A DNA stretch of 64,000 bases from a bacterium (GCA_020444065.1 JAHLLQ010000002.1:124001-188000), one strand, 5' to 3'. Positions 32,240 to 41,665 are shown, counted from the stretch's first letter. A program made the numbers and translations. Notes: generated by a model from the letters alone, not told the origin.

Positions 32240-33790
32240 ATGATTGAACTGATGGGTTTCATGATGCTCGCCGATATCGGCGGCTGGCTCGGTCCGAAAG
32301 TGATCGGCTTCCTGGGAATCGTCGTGGCCTTTGGCCTGGCGATTCTTGTGCATGAGTTCGGTCACTTCATCACGGCCAAGCTCTTCAAGGTTCCCGTCGA
32401 GCGTTTCGTCATCGGATTCGATAACGCCGTGATGCCGCTCATGCCGAAGTGCATTTGGGAGAAGAAAATCGGCGAGACCACCTACGGTCTGTCGCTGATG
32501 CCTCTCGGCGGTTACGTCCAGATGAAAGGCGTTGTTCATCCCGAGATCCAGAAATACATCGATGGCGAAGACGCGCCCAAGAGCGACGACCTCGTCGAAA
32601 CGGATGCTGCCGGGCTGGAAATCGCCACGCACTCGTCCGAGGCCAAGAACGACAACCTCGTCAACCAGGCCCTCGCCGATCAGGCGGCGCTTTACCGCAA
32701 GCCCTATTGGCAGAAGCTCATCATCTACAGCGCCGGCGTGATCATGAACCTGATCCTCGCCTGCGTCGTCGTCGCGATCATCGGCATCAAGGGCGAAGAA
32801 GTCGACAAGCCCCTGCCCGCCGTCGTTGGCTGGCAGGCTCCCGCCTCCTGGATCGTAAGCCAGGACATTCAGCAGGGCGACAAGATTCTCTCTGTCAACG
32901 GAACCCCGGTTGAGACTGACGAAGATTACCTCAAGGCTCTTCGTGAGGCTCTTCCTGAGGACGAGGATGCCAAAGAAGCCGAGATCGTTCTCTCCCTGAA
33001 TCGCAGCGGCGAGACCATCGAACGCGATTTGACTCTGCCGATCGGTGAAGCTGCGCCACAGGAGCCAATCTCGGAACTCGTGCAACTGACCTCCCGGCCG
33101 GCTTACGTCGAGTACGTCATCATCAATGCCCCCGCCGACAAGGCCGGCCTGAAACACGGCGACATCATCGCCGGCATTGATGGCGAACCGATCGACGACT
33201 GGAACGAGATGGTCGATATCATTCGGGGAAACCCGGACAAAGAAATGGCCTTCACTATCCTGCGCGATGGCAAGGAATTCGGCGTGACGATCGCTCCACA
33301 GGAATCCGCCCGTCGTGAAGGCACCGGCGAGATTGGCATCTTCCCGGGCACGCCGGAGAAAGTCATCGTGAAATTGGGCGTCGTTGAAGCGATCGTCAGC
33401 AGCCCCATCGTCGTCGCCAACAATACCCTGATGTACGCGCAGAACCTGAAGAAGATCGGCAGTTGGATTGTGCGGGGCCAGGTCAATAAGGTTCGCCAGG
33501 AACTCGGCGGTCCGGTGGCAATCGCCCAGATGGCCGGGCGTCACGCACAGCTTGGGCTTGATCGCTTCCTGCAATTCATGATCATGCTGAACATCGCCCT
33601 GGCCGTGATGAACCTCCTTCCGATTCCCGTTCTGGACGGCGGGCACATCTGCCTGGCCACCTACGAAGCCATCTTCCGCAAACCGGTCCCGGCCAAGGTC
33701 CTCGTGCCAGTGCTGCAAGGCGCCGTCTTCCTGATCCTGGCGTTCGTGGTCCTCGTCACATTCAGCGATCTCTTCAAGATGTTCAGTTGA
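32240..33790 (+). CDS. rseP: Site-2 intramembrane zinc protease RseP
   Basis: The protein has 516 residues. The zinc motif HEFGH (His38, Glu39, His42) lies in the first membrane helix, and NLLPIPVLDGGH near residue 460 provides the third metal ligand. Two PDZ domains lie between (around GDKILSVNG and GDIIAGIDG). The chain is longer than E. coli RseP (about 450), mainly because of an acidic insertion after the first helix (about 100-150). RseP trims membrane anti-sigma factors and signal-peptide remnants. It is coupled to dxr and precedes mreC. Confidence 0.94.
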   Translation: MIELMGFMMLADIGGWLGPKVIGFLGIVVAFGLAILVHEFGHFITAKLFKVPVERFVIGFDNAVMPLMPKCIWEKKIGETTYGLSLMPLGGYVQMKGVVHPEIQKYIDGEDAPKSDDLVETDAAGLEIATHSSEAKNDNLVNQALADQAALYRKPYWQKLIIYSAGVIMNLILACVVVAIIGIKGEEVDKPLPAVVGWQAPASWIVSQDIQQGDKILSVNGTPVETDEDYLKALREALPEDEDAKEAEIVLSLNRSGETIERDLTLPIGEAAPQEPISELVQLTSRPAYVEYVIINAPADKAGLKHGDIIAGIDGEPIDDWNEMVDIIRGNPDKEMAFTILRDGKEFGVTIAPQESARREGTGEIGIFPGTPEKVIVKLGVVEAIVSSPIVVANNTLMYAQNLKKIGSWIVRGQVNKVRQELGGPVAIAQMAGRHAQLGLDRFLQFMIMLNIALAVMNLLPIPVLDGGHICLATYEAIFRKPVPAKVLVPVLQGAVFLILAFVVLVTFSDLFKMFS

Positions 33791-33839
33791 GAGCCTTCTA
33801 ATCTCTGGATTCCCCAATCGCCCCTTGACCTTGTGCAGG

Positions 33840-33870
33840 CCCCCGTCTCGTGATGCGTGACAGACGGGGG
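33840..33870 (+). terminator. Strong hairpin between rseP and mreC
   Basis: CCCCCGTCT (33840-33848) pairs with AGACGGGGG (33862-33870), a 9-bp stem with a 13-nt loop. No T-run follows, so it may be a processing or pausing site, not a terminator. Confidence 0.45.
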
Positions 33871-33925
33871 ATTGCCAGAAATTGCTCCGACCGTCCCCGA
33901 TCCCGCTGAGGCTGCTGAGCCCGAA

Positions 33926-34780
33926 ATGCCCTCCCTGTCTCGATCCATCCGCCAACCTCGTCAGGCGGCGCTGACCGGCGTCGCACTGATCTTGTTTGCC
34001 GTCGTGCTGATCACGGCACAGGGCCGTTTCGATGCGGAGCTCGATGGCACCCGGGGCCTTGTCGCGACGCTTCTCGTTCCAATCGTGGAGGCCGGCGCGA
34101 AGGTCAATCACGAGGCCGAGCAAATCTGGCTCGGATTCTTCGGAACAACTTCCATCATCGAAGAGAACGCACGCCTGCGCGAGGAACTTGCGCGCCTGCA
34201 GGTCGAGCAGGCCGCCGCGCGCACCGAAGCAGCCGCGCTCAGCCAGGCGGTTGTTCTCGGCGGCGAGCTGCCGAAGTTCGCGCCCTCCTCCCAATCCGCC
34301 CAGGTCCTGGCCAGCGTTCCCGACGGTCGGCGTCGCAGCCTTTGGATCGATCGCGGCTGGAACGAAGGCATCGGCGAGGGCCAGGTCGTCCTCGGTCCTC
34401 ATGGCGTTCTCGGTACGATTCAGGAAGCCCACCCGCACCACGCGATCGTTCAACTGCTGACCGACGAACAAAGCCGTTGGGGCGGCGAAGTCACCAATCG
34501 TGGCGAGGCCGGTGTCGTACATGGCACCGGGCGCTCCGACGCGCTGGAGTTCCAACTCGAGCTCACCACAACCGAGATTGAACCCGGCGACGTGGTCATC
34601 ACATCCGGCAAGCGCGGTTCGGCTGTTCCCGCTGGTCTGCCCCTCGGTCGCGTGCGCGAAGTGACCCTCGACAAGTCCGGCGAGCGCCACGCCGTGCTCG
34701 AACCCACAGATCCGGCGGAAGAACTTCGCACCGTCTTCATCCTCGATGCCGAGCAGATTCCCTGGGAGCCGTCGCGATGA
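33926..34780 (+). CDS. mreC: Rod shape-determining protein MreC
   Basis: The protein has 284 residues from ATG 33926. A GTG at 33857 would add 23 residues but lies in the hairpin stem region and lacks a ribosome site. A short cytoplasmic tail, one membrane helix (LTGVALILFAVVLITAQ) and a coiled coil (EENARLREELARLQVEQ) are followed by the two beta-domains of MreC (VPDGRRRSLWIDRGWNEGI, then GDVVITSGKRGSAVPAGLPL). MreC organises the elongasome in the periplasm. It overlaps the next gene by four bases. Confidence 0.92.
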   Translation: MPSLSRSIRQPRQAALTGVALILFAVVLITAQGRFDAELDGTRGLVATLLVPIVEAGAKVNHEAEQIWLGFFGTTSIIEENARLREELARLQVEQAAARTEAAALSQAVVLGGELPKFAPSSQSAQVLASVPDGRRRSLWIDRGWNEGIGEGQVVLGPHGVLGTIQEAHPHHAIVQLLTDEQSRWGGEVTNRGEAGVVHGTGRSDALEFQLELTTTEIEPGDVVITSGKRGSAVPAGLPLGRVREVTLDKSGERHAVLEPTDPAEELRTVFILDAEQIPWEPSR

Positions 34781-35310
34781 AGACCAACGCGTGGCTTCGG
34801 TACCAGCGCTTACGACATCCGATCCTCTGCGGCGGAGCGGAAGCCGCCGCTTCGGCTCTTGTTGCGCTCTTCGCACTGGGGCTGGTCGGGCCGATGGTTG
34901 GGGCGCCCGCCTGGACGGTCTTGCTGTGGGCGGCGTTGGCCTTCCGGCGCCCCCCGATCTATCAGGCCGCTGCTGCAGTCACATTGTGCGTTGGTTCCGA
35001 CTTGCTGTCCGGGGCTGTCGTCGGCAGTTCGCTGATTCCGATGGGAGCGGCCATGCTTCTCGCCAACGCATGGATGGGGCGATCCGGTAAACGTTGGGAC
35101 CGCGCGCATGCAGGCTTTGCAGGCGCGGCGGTCATTGGAACTCTGGTTACCGAAGCCCTGCTCGGCGATATTCCAGGACTTGGTCGTGTTCTGAACTCGA
35201 TCTTCCTGTTGATCCTGGTCGCCGCCATCCTGGCCGGCTGGCAAGCCTGGCGCTCGCGCCGACCCCGCTCGGTGCGACGCCGTTTCCCCGCGCCGAGGAC
35301 CGATCCATGA
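34777..35310 (+). CDS. mreD: MreD-like membrane protein
   Basis: The protein has 177 residues with about five membrane segments. The start overlaps the mreC stop (ATGA), and the stop overlaps the rodA start in the same way. Sequence similarity to MreD is low, as usual for this family, so the name rests on position between mreC and rodA, size and topology. A very basic C-terminus (RSRRPRSVRRRFP) is on the cytoplasmic side. Confidence 0.75.
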   Translation: MKTNAWLRYQRLRHPILCGGAEAAASALVALFALGLVGPMVGAPAWTVLLWAALAFRRPPIYQAAAAVTLCVGSDLLSGAVVGSSLIPMGAAMLLANAWMGRSGKRWDRAHAGFAGAAVIGTLVTEALLGDIPGLGRVLNSIFLLILVAAILAGWQAWRSRRPRSVRRRFPAPRTDP

Positions 35311-36482
35311 GCCCGGAGGGTCTCGGTCTCAACTCCGACGTCATCGAAGGCCCCTCGCGCCGCCACCTCCGCACGCGCGTCCTGTTTGAAACACTGCGCT
35401 ACCTCGATCCTTGGCTGGTTTTGGCCGTCGCGGCTCTGACCGGGTTCGGGCTTTGGATTCTCTTCGGCGCCGTGCAGGGCACGCCACATCTCCTTGCCGC
35501 GGCCGATCGCCAGGTCACCTGGTTCTTCATTTCGCTCGCGGCCATGGCGGCGGCTTTACTCGTCGATTATCAGTGGCTCAAGCGACTCGCACCTTACGCC
35601 TACATCGCGAACCTTTTGCTGCTCATCGTCGTCCTGTTCGCCGGCCGAACGGTCAACGGCGCGACCTCGTGGTTGCGCTTCGGGCCGTTGAGCTTCCAGC
35701 CCAGCGAAACCATGAAGATCGCCACCGTCATGATGCTGGCGCAGTGGTACGCGCATCGGCCTGGCGGCGTGCAACGTCTTCGCGACCTTGCCGGCCCGGC
35801 GCTACTTTGCGGAGCCCCTGCGCTGCTCGTGCTGCGCCAGCCCGACCTCGGAACCGCCTCGCTCTTCGGTATCCTCTTTCTTGCCATGCTCTTCTGGGCC
35901 GGTTGCCGGCGTTGGATCTTCGGAGGTCTCATCGGCGGGGGAGCGCTCGTCTGCATCAGCCTGTACCCCTTCCTGAAGACATATCAGAAAGAGCGCCTGC
36001 TGACCTTCATCGATCCCTTTCGCGACCCCCAGGGAGCCGGCTACAACGTCATCCAGTCGATGATCGCTGTCGGCTCCGGCGGACTCTCCGGCCGAGGCTG
36101 GGGCGAAGGGACCCAGGCCGTGTTTCACTACCTGCCCGAGGCCCACACAGATTTCATCTTCGCCAGCGCCATCGAACAGACCGGCCTCATCGGAGCCATC
36201 GTGATCTTTGGTCTCTACGGTGTCGTCTTCTGGAGAATGCTCGCCACCGTGCAAGTCGCGCGCGATCGCTTCGGCGCCCTTCTGGTCGTTGGCCTCGGCG
36301 CCATCGTCATGGGCCACGTCTTCATGAACGTTGGCATGACGATTGGGCTGTTTCCTGTCACCGGCCTCCCGCTCCCGTTCCTCAGTTACGGCGGCTCGTT
36401 CCTGTTCGCCATGCACGTCCTGGTGGGCCTTGTTCTGAACGTCTCGATGCGGCGCTTTGTGTTTGCGCGACGGGGAGGCTAG
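35307..36482 (+). CDS. rodA: Peptidoglycan glycosyltransferase RodA
   Basis: The protein has 391 residues from ATG 35307 (overlap ATGA with mreD). It has ten membrane segments and SEDS-family hallmarks: WLRFGPLSFQPSE, the ERLLTFIDP motif, GYNVIQSMIAVGSGG, and EAHTDFIFA with the functionally essential acidic residue. LPLPFLSYGGS occurs near the end. RodA polymerises glycan strands during elongation and normally works with a class B penicillin-binding protein. The PBP2 gene usually found between mreD and rodA is missing here. Confidence 0.95.
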   Translation: MSPEGLGLNSDVIEGPSRRHLRTRVLFETLRYLDPWLVLAVAALTGFGLWILFGAVQGTPHLLAAADRQVTWFFISLAAMAAALLVDYQWLKRLAPYAYIANLLLLIVVLFAGRTVNGATSWLRFGPLSFQPSETMKIATVMMLAQWYAHRPGGVQRLRDLAGPALLCGAPALLVLRQPDLGTASLFGILFLAMLFWAGCRRWIFGGLIGGGALVCISLYPFLKTYQKERLLTFIDPFRDPQGAGYNVIQSMIAVGSGGLSGRGWGEGTQAVFHYLPEAHTDFIFASAIEQTGLIGAIVIFGLYGVVFWRMLATVQVARDRFGALLVVGLGAIVMGHVFMNVGMTIGLFPVTGLPLPFLSYGGSFLFAMHVLVGLVLNVSMRRFVFARRGG

Positions 36483-36656
36483 CCAGCGCCTTGTCTCGAC
36501 AATCACGATCGGAATAGACGATTCCAGCCAGCAATGGTGTTTCGCTCACGAAAGCAGATTGCTCCAAACGGTAGGATGTGATCCATTGGCGCCGGATTTG
36601 CTTTGGCGTGTCAGCAAAGGGCCGTTTAGCCTCATCTTCTGCCGAGGAGCGATGCA

Positions 36657-37097
36657 ATGCTTGTCCGACTTATCTACACCAGCAAGCTTGACAGCAATAC
36701 CACCGTCGGGGATCTGAATGCGATTTTGGATGCGTCGCGCAAGAACAACCCGAAGCTGCGGATTACGGGAGTCCTCTTTTACACCACGAAGTACTACCTT
36801 CAGTGGCTGGAAGGGCCCCGCAAAGAAGTCAACAAGCTCTACAACATGGTTGCTGAGGACAAACGTCACTCCGATGTCACGATCCTCGACTACGCTGACG
36901 TACAGAAGCGTGAGTTCGGATCCTGGGCAATGGCGTTCGTATCCTCACAGGGTGTCGACCGAAAGATCTGGAGACGTTTTGTCTCCACCGACGAGGTCGA
37001 TCCCTACAGGCTTACGCAAGAAAACGCCGCCGACTTCCTACGTGCTGCCGCCAAGGCACAGGAGAGCATCCTTGGCGGCAGGGCAGAGTCCACATAG
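36657..37097 (+). CDS. Stand-alone BLUF blue-light photoreceptor
   Basis: The protein has 146 residues with GAGGAGC upstream. It fits the flavin-binding BLUF domain over its first 100 residues. The key residues sit at exactly the AppA spacing: Tyr7, Asn31, Gln49, Trp90 and Met92 correspond to Tyr21, Asn45, Gln63, Trp104 and Met106. It also has the LEGPRKEV stretch. The 45-residue tail has no effector domain, so it must act through a partner, as short BLUF proteins such as PixD do. Its neighbours (rodA and an acid phosphatase) give no clue to the target. Confidence 0.9.
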   Translation: MLVRLIYTSKLDSNTTVGDLNAILDASRKNNPKLRITGVLFYTTKYYLQWLEGPRKEVNKLYNMVAEDKRHSDVTILDYADVQKREFGSWAMAFVSSQGVDRKIWRRFVSTDEVDPYRLTQENAADFLRAAAKAQESILGGRAEST

Positions 37098-37116
37098 GAT
37101 CCGGGCTTGCGAGTTC

Positions 37117-37911
37117 CTACTCCATCGGATTCCAAGGCCACGAACCATACATCGGATTCGGCAGCAGGATGTAATCCGTGCCGAACTTCGCGTAGGCCGA
37201 ATCGTCTGCGTGCAGCATGTCCTTCTGCCGGAGTTGCGGGAAGTCCTGGATGTTGTCGCCGACGTAGAGAACAACATTCATCGGTGCCCAGCCGGCCGGC
37301 GTTGTGCCATCCAGAATTGACTCGTAGCGCGGGTTCTTGTTTCCGGACTCCGGCGTGCGGCACAGCATCTGGTCGAACGGAATGCCCTCCTTGCGGAAGT
37401 TCGATTCCGACGCGTCCTGAACCTCCTGGCTGCGGTTCGTCACGATTGCGATCTTGCCGCCGAGCTTGTGCACCGCCTCCAGGAACTCCACTGCTCCCGG
37501 CAGCGGCTTGGCCTCTTCGCGACGGCACCACGCCGTCCATGCGGGATAGCTGAACCGTTCGCCGGCCAGCGCGATCTCCTTCTGGAACTGCGAGTTGTCC
37601 AGAACCGTTTCGTCCGCATCCAGGACCACCGCCCACGATCCCGGTTCCAGATTCTTCGCCTTCTCTTCCACCAGACGCGTCGCGACGGCGTAGGCCTGCA
37701 GATAGCAGCCGCGCTGTTCCGCCGAGTTGCGGAACCAGTGAATATCGTTCGGAAGTTTCGGGGCCTCTGCGACCTCGGTTTTGACCTCGGTCTTGACTTC
37801 GGCAGCAGGGGCGGCAGCCGGCTCCGTCGAATCGACCTGAACCGTCAACTGCGGCCCGGAGCACGCGGTTAGCACCGACAGCAAGAATGCAAATAAGAGC
37901 ATGCGTTTCAT
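37117..37911 (-). CDS. Lipoprotein e(P4)-type acid phosphatase/5'-nucleotidase
   Basis: The protein has 264 residues. The signal ends in the lipobox LLSVLTAC (Cys17), so it is an envelope lipoprotein. An Ala/Glu/Thr linker with a short repeat (EVKTEVKTEVAE) precedes a class B-like HAD domain: motif I is VLDADETVLDN with nucleophile and acid/base Asp, followed by AIVTNR and VGDNIQDF. The family releases phosphate from nucleotides and small phosphoesters at the cell surface, allowing nucleoside uptake. It converges with the BLUF gene, 19 bp between stops. Confidence 0.9.
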   Translation of the reverse strand: MKRMLLFAFLLSVLTACSGPQLTVQVDSTEPAAAPAAEVKTEVKTEVAEAPKLPNDIHWFRNSAEQRGCYLQAYAVATRLVEEKAKNLEPGSWAVVLDADETVLDNSQFQKEIALAGERFSYPAWTAWCRREEAKPLPGAVEFLEAVHKLGGKIAIVTNRSQEVQDASESNFRKEGIPFDQMLCRTPESGNKNPRYESILDGTTPAGWAPMNVVLYVGDNIQDFPQLRQKDMLHADDSAYAKFGTDYILLPNPMYGSWPWNPME

Positions 37912-38134
37912 CTTCAGTCTTCCTCATTCCAAAGGGTTCTTCGTTTCAATGAGATCGAAGTGGGAAGCCGGAGCGCCGCTCCGCAGTCCCAAAGCGTATG
38001 CCTATTCAAACGCTGTCAACTCGTCAACGAATTTGCGCGGGGACAGGGATTTCCGGCGGCCGCAGGGAACTTCGCAGCCCCTGGCCTTGTCCGACAATTC
38101 TATCGCAATCAACCCTGGGGAGGGCAGTGGCAGT

Positions 38135-38956
38135 ATGAGATACTGGATGCAGATCGTCCTGTCAGCGCTTCTGGTCACAGGCTGCGCCCAATCCAAGAAG
38201 ACTGTCGCGACGGTTAATGCATATGGAGTAGTCCGTCATCCTGCCACCGCCGAACGCTGGGAGGAGATCTGCTCCGAACCAGATGTATATGTTTGCCTCC
38301 ATAATCTGCTTTGCGCGGGGATGGCGGGGGAAGACTTCAGGCCATTCATGAGTTCCGAAGACCGAAGAGTCTTCGATCTCTTCACGGAAGTTCCACCGCC
38401 TGAGCTCGGCGATCACGACATCCTTGCTCACGAGAACTGGCCTTTCCACGGCTTTCGTCAGTACGCGGAGAAGTATCTCAATGCCCTGCCGGACGAGGCG
38501 CATCACACGTATGATGACTGGGATGCTGTCTATGATCTCTTCCGGGAAGATTGCGTTGTCCTGAGCGATGAAGAGGTAGGTGCTTTCGAAGAACTGATTT
38601 CAATCCACGCGCAGGAATACGGAGTCCCAAGGGAGTTGCTGAGCGCCATCTACCACGACACGCTCCAGCGATTCCCGATGTTCTGTTCAGAGACAATCCT
38701 CTTCGTTGGCCCCACTGGCGAATCGGGGCCGCGTTTTCATCCCAAGGTCCTTTGCGGCTCAGGATCGTGCGTGGATCATATGGTTTTCGAGGAGTCCTGG
38801 ATAGGCATTCATATCTGCGCCTCAGATTCCATGGCATTCGTCTGGATTCTCAACTCACAAGCCGAAATGGCAGGTTACAACATTCTGGTTCGCGCAGTCA
38901 AAATGCCCGATGGTCATTGGCTGATTGATGCATCCTGGTTAATGGGTATCATGTAG
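38135..38956 (+). CDS. Putative lipoprotein of unknown function
   Basis: The protein has 273 residues. The ATG at 38135 follows GGGGAGGG; the frame extends upstream to 37901 but without a ribosome site. The lipobox is LLVTGC. The acidic mature domain holds several cysteines (SEPDVYVCLHNLLC, CGSGSCVDH) that could form disulfides in the periplasm. No family is recognised. It resembles the small lipoproteins at 10703 and 28120 only in general character. It converges with the propeller gene, 15 bp between stops. Confidence 0.65.
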   Translation: MRYWMQIVLSALLVTGCAQSKKTVATVNAYGVVRHPATAERWEEICSEPDVYVCLHNLLCAGMAGEDFRPFMSSEDRRVFDLFTEVPPPELGDHDILAHENWPFHGFRQYAEKYLNALPDEAHHTYDDWDAVYDLFREDCVVLSDEEVGAFEELISIHAQEYGVPRELLSAIYHDTLQRFPMFCSETILFVGPTGESGPRFHPKVLCGSGSCVDHMVFEESWIGIHICASDSMAFVWILNSQAEMAGYNILVRAVKMPDGHWLIDASWLMGIM

Positions 38957-38971
38957 CGAAGGGCCCATCTC

Positions 38972-41665
38972 TCACCACACACTGAAGAACTCCATCTCCG
39001 GTGGCCCACCTCCCGTCGCAGGACCGCCCGGGTCCTCGACGATGCCATTCGCCGTTTCGTCAAGATCGCCGCGTCCTCCATCCCGGATGAAGAGAGTGAA
39101 GAGCCGTGAGCTCGAATCATACTGGGCGCCCGTTCCGGTGCCGGCTTCCCAGTTGAAGTTCATCCAACCCGGCGTCACATCCCATTGCCAGTACGAATCG
39201 ATCGTTCCCGGATCGTCATGAAGTTGGATCTGGACTTCGACGATTTCTCCGGCGGCGATGGCTCCGTTGTAATCCACCGCGAAGTGCACCAACCCGATTG
39301 GGAAGCTTGTCACTCCATCTGGATAAGCGACTGAGACCGGATCGGTCCCGACACCAGTGAGAACGGGTCCCGGAGCATTCGGTGACGCGATTAGCGTCGC
39401 GTACATCCCGCCGCCCTCCACCGGAAGAGAAGCTACAAATGCCTGAAGGCTGTCGGACGTTCCATCGTCGTTCGCATCGCCTGCATTCGGCGCGGCATCC
39501 TCGATTGCGTTCGGGACTCCATCCGAATCGAAGTCCGAGTTCTCAAATCGCGCGAGGTAGCGGCGGTTCGTACCGCCGACCTCCGTGAATGACCCACCGA
39601 CATAGAGGGCGCGCCCATCTCCGCCCAATGCCATCACACGATTGTTGAGGCCCGGGTCCCATGTGGTCGCGCTGCCCGTGGCTGGATCGAGTTCCGCCAC
39701 GAACCACCGCACTTCTCCACCAATGGTAGTGAACGGGCCTCCTGCGTAAATCTCGGACCCTGATGAATGGAGCGACAAGAGATAGATGCTTGCACTCGGG
39801 TTCCAGGAGGTTGCATTGCCCGTCGTCGCATCCAGCGCCGCGATGTACTTCCGCGACTGTCCTCCGATGGACGTGAAGTTCCCGCCCGCATAGACCGTCG
39901 ATCCCTGGATTGCAAACATGTCGACCGTGTTGTTTGCATTGGGATTCCAGCCAGTCGCCTGGCCAGTCGTTGCATCAAGCGCAGCAACGCGATTTCGAGC
40001 CTGTCCGGCGATCGTGGTAAAAGATCCTCCCACGTAAACGGTTGAACCGGAAACGGCAAGACCCGAGACGACGCTGTTTGGATTTGGATTCCAGCCCGTA
40101 GCATTTCCTGTCCCTGCATCGAGAGCCGCAAGACGGCTGCGCGACGCCCCACCGATCGATGTGAAGTATCCCCCTGCGTAGACGGTCGATCCCGACGTCG
40201 CCAACGCAAGGACCACGCTGTCCGGATTGGGATTCCATGGCGTCACGTTTCCGGTCGCCGCATCCAGGGCGGCAATGCGGTAGCGCCCTTCCCCATTCAC
40301 CGTGGTGAAAGGCCCCGCGATATAGACTGTCGATTCGTCCTCGGAGACCGCGATTTCCTGTACGGCCGAATCGATGTCCGCTTGAAATGATGTCAGGTTT
40401 CCCGAGGCGTCGAAGGCAGCGATGCGATTTCGTTGATGTCCGCTGATGCCTCGAAATGTCCCGCCAATCAGAATCTCCGTCCCATCCGCATTTGGATACA
40501 GGCAGTAGATCTGATCATCGCTATCGTAAGCCGTGTTGGCGGACCAGCTTGCCAGGTTTCCCGTGGCCGCATCCAATGCGGCCACGCATCGGCGCGCTTC
40601 TCCGTTCATTGCATCGAAGTATCCGCCGACATAGACAGTCGACCCGTATAGCGTAATCGCATTGATTCGATCGTTGTCCGGCGTCGGATTCCAGTCTGTC
40701 GCATTTCCCGTCGCGGCTTCGATGGCAGCCAGATAAGTACGCGATTGGGCACCGACGAACGTGAAGCTCCCTCCGATGTAGACCAGGGTTGTATCTGGAG
40801 AGACATAGATCGTATCGACCACGCCATTCGGACTAGGATCCCAGATTGTTGGCGTGGCCGTAATTCCATCAAGGGCGGCCAACTGCGCGCGAGATTGTCC
40901 GCTGATGGTCGTGAACTCACCACCAACATAAACGATACCGTCGGCTTCGGCGACTGCATTCACCGAGAAGTTGGGGTTGGGGTTCCAGGTCGTTGCATTG
41001 CCCGTGGTCGTATCGATGGCGGCCAGGTAACGCCGCGATGCTCCACCAATGCTTGTGAAGCGTCCTCCTGCATACACCGTGGTCCCCCAGATCGACAGAT
41101 CCTCCACATGGTTATCCGCATTCGGGTTCCAACTCGTGGCGTTACCCGTTGTCGGATCGAGAGCCGCGATGTAGTTACGGGTTTGCCCACCGATCGTCCG
41201 GAAGTATCCGCCAACATAGACCAGGCCGCCGGAAACGGCGATCGTCAGAACGTTGTTGCTTGCGTTCGGATTCCAGTCCGGATCCACCGTCCCATCCGCA
41301 AGGATGCGTGCGATGCGATTCCTTGGCACTCCGCCCACATCCGTGAAGCTTCCGCCGATGTACCAGCCACCTTCACCGGCTGGGGCGCAGGCGTAGACCG
41401 TGCTGTTTGCCTCGGGGAAATCCGAATTCGGCAATCCGGTTGTTGTGTTGACGGGGACCGCCATTCTGGCAATGGCGCCGATGTAGGTGAACGTCCCTCC
41501 GACATACGTCGTGTCGCCTGCCTGGGCGATTGCCTGCACGTTCGCATTGGGAACCCACATGTCGGGGTCGGGTGTGCTGCTCAATCCTGCATGCACGGGC
41601 CAAAGCCCTGCGGAGAGCATCACGAGCGCTATCAGCGTGACTCGAATCCCTTTGCCAATCATCAT
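38972..41665 (-). CDS. Secreted 14-repeat beta-propeller protein with C-terminal anchor-type domain
   Basis: The protein has 897 residues with a signal peptide cut after about residue 26 (WPVHA). Fourteen repeats of about 45-50 residues follow, each with the core VYVGG.FT.IGG..R..LAALD and most ending in TGNAT.WNPN. Fourteen blades would fit two seven-bladed propellers. A calcium-binding-like stretch (FDSDGVPNAIEDAAPNAGD) leads into a beta-sandwich of the choice-of-anchor U type (about 720-880). Likely function is surface binding or structure, not catalysis. The repeats vary in identity, so the array looks old. Confidence 0.8.
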   Translation of the reverse strand: MMIGKGIRVTLIALVMLSAGLWPVHAGLSSTPDPDMWVPNANVQAIAQAGDTTYVGGTFTYIGAIARMAVPVNTTTGLPNSDFPEANSTVYACAPAGEGGWYIGGSFTDVGGVPRNRIARILADGTVDPDWNPNASNNVLTIAVSGGLVYVGGYFRTIGGQTRNYIAALDPTTGNATSWNPNADNHVEDLSIWGTTVYAGGRFTSIGGASRRYLAAIDTTTGNATTWNPNPNFSVNAVAEADGIVYVGGEFTTISGQSRAQLAALDGITATPTIWDPSPNGVVDTIYVSPDTTLVYIGGSFTFVGAQSRTYLAAIEAATGNATDWNPTPDNDRINAITLYGSTVYVGGYFDAMNGEARRCVAALDAATGNLASWSANTAYDSDDQIYCLYPNADGTEILIGGTFRGISGHQRNRIAAFDASGNLTSFQADIDSAVQEIAVSEDESTVYIAGPFTTVNGEGRYRIAALDAATGNVTPWNPNPDSVVLALATSGSTVYAGGYFTSIGGASRSRLAALDAGTGNATGWNPNPNSVVSGLAVSGSTVYVGGSFTTIAGQARNRVAALDATTGQATGWNPNANNTVDMFAIQGSTVYAGGNFTSIGGQSRKYIAALDATTGNATSWNPSASIYLLSLHSSGSEIYAGGPFTTIGGEVRWFVAELDPATGSATTWDPGLNNRVMALGGDGRALYVGGSFTEVGGTNRRYLARFENSDFDSDGVPNAIEDAAPNAGDANDDGTSDSLQAFVASLPVEGGGMYATLIASPNAPGPVLTGVGTDPVSVAYPDGVTSFPIGLVHFAVDYNGAIAAGEIVEVQIQLHDDPGTIDSYWQWDVTPGWMNFNWEAGTGTGAQYDSSSRLFTLFIRDGGRGDLDETANGIVEDPGGPATGGGPPEMEFFSVW

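Noticed and set aside
33857-33925. GTG start for mreC
   Set aside because: It lies in the loop and stem of a strong hairpin, with no ribosome site. It remains possible but is less likely than ATG 33926.
31250-34876. A 1208-codon minus-strand frame opposite dxr-rseP-mreC
   Set aside because: All three plus-strand genes are confidently recognised; the antisense frame is a by-product of GC-rich codon bias and shows no domains.
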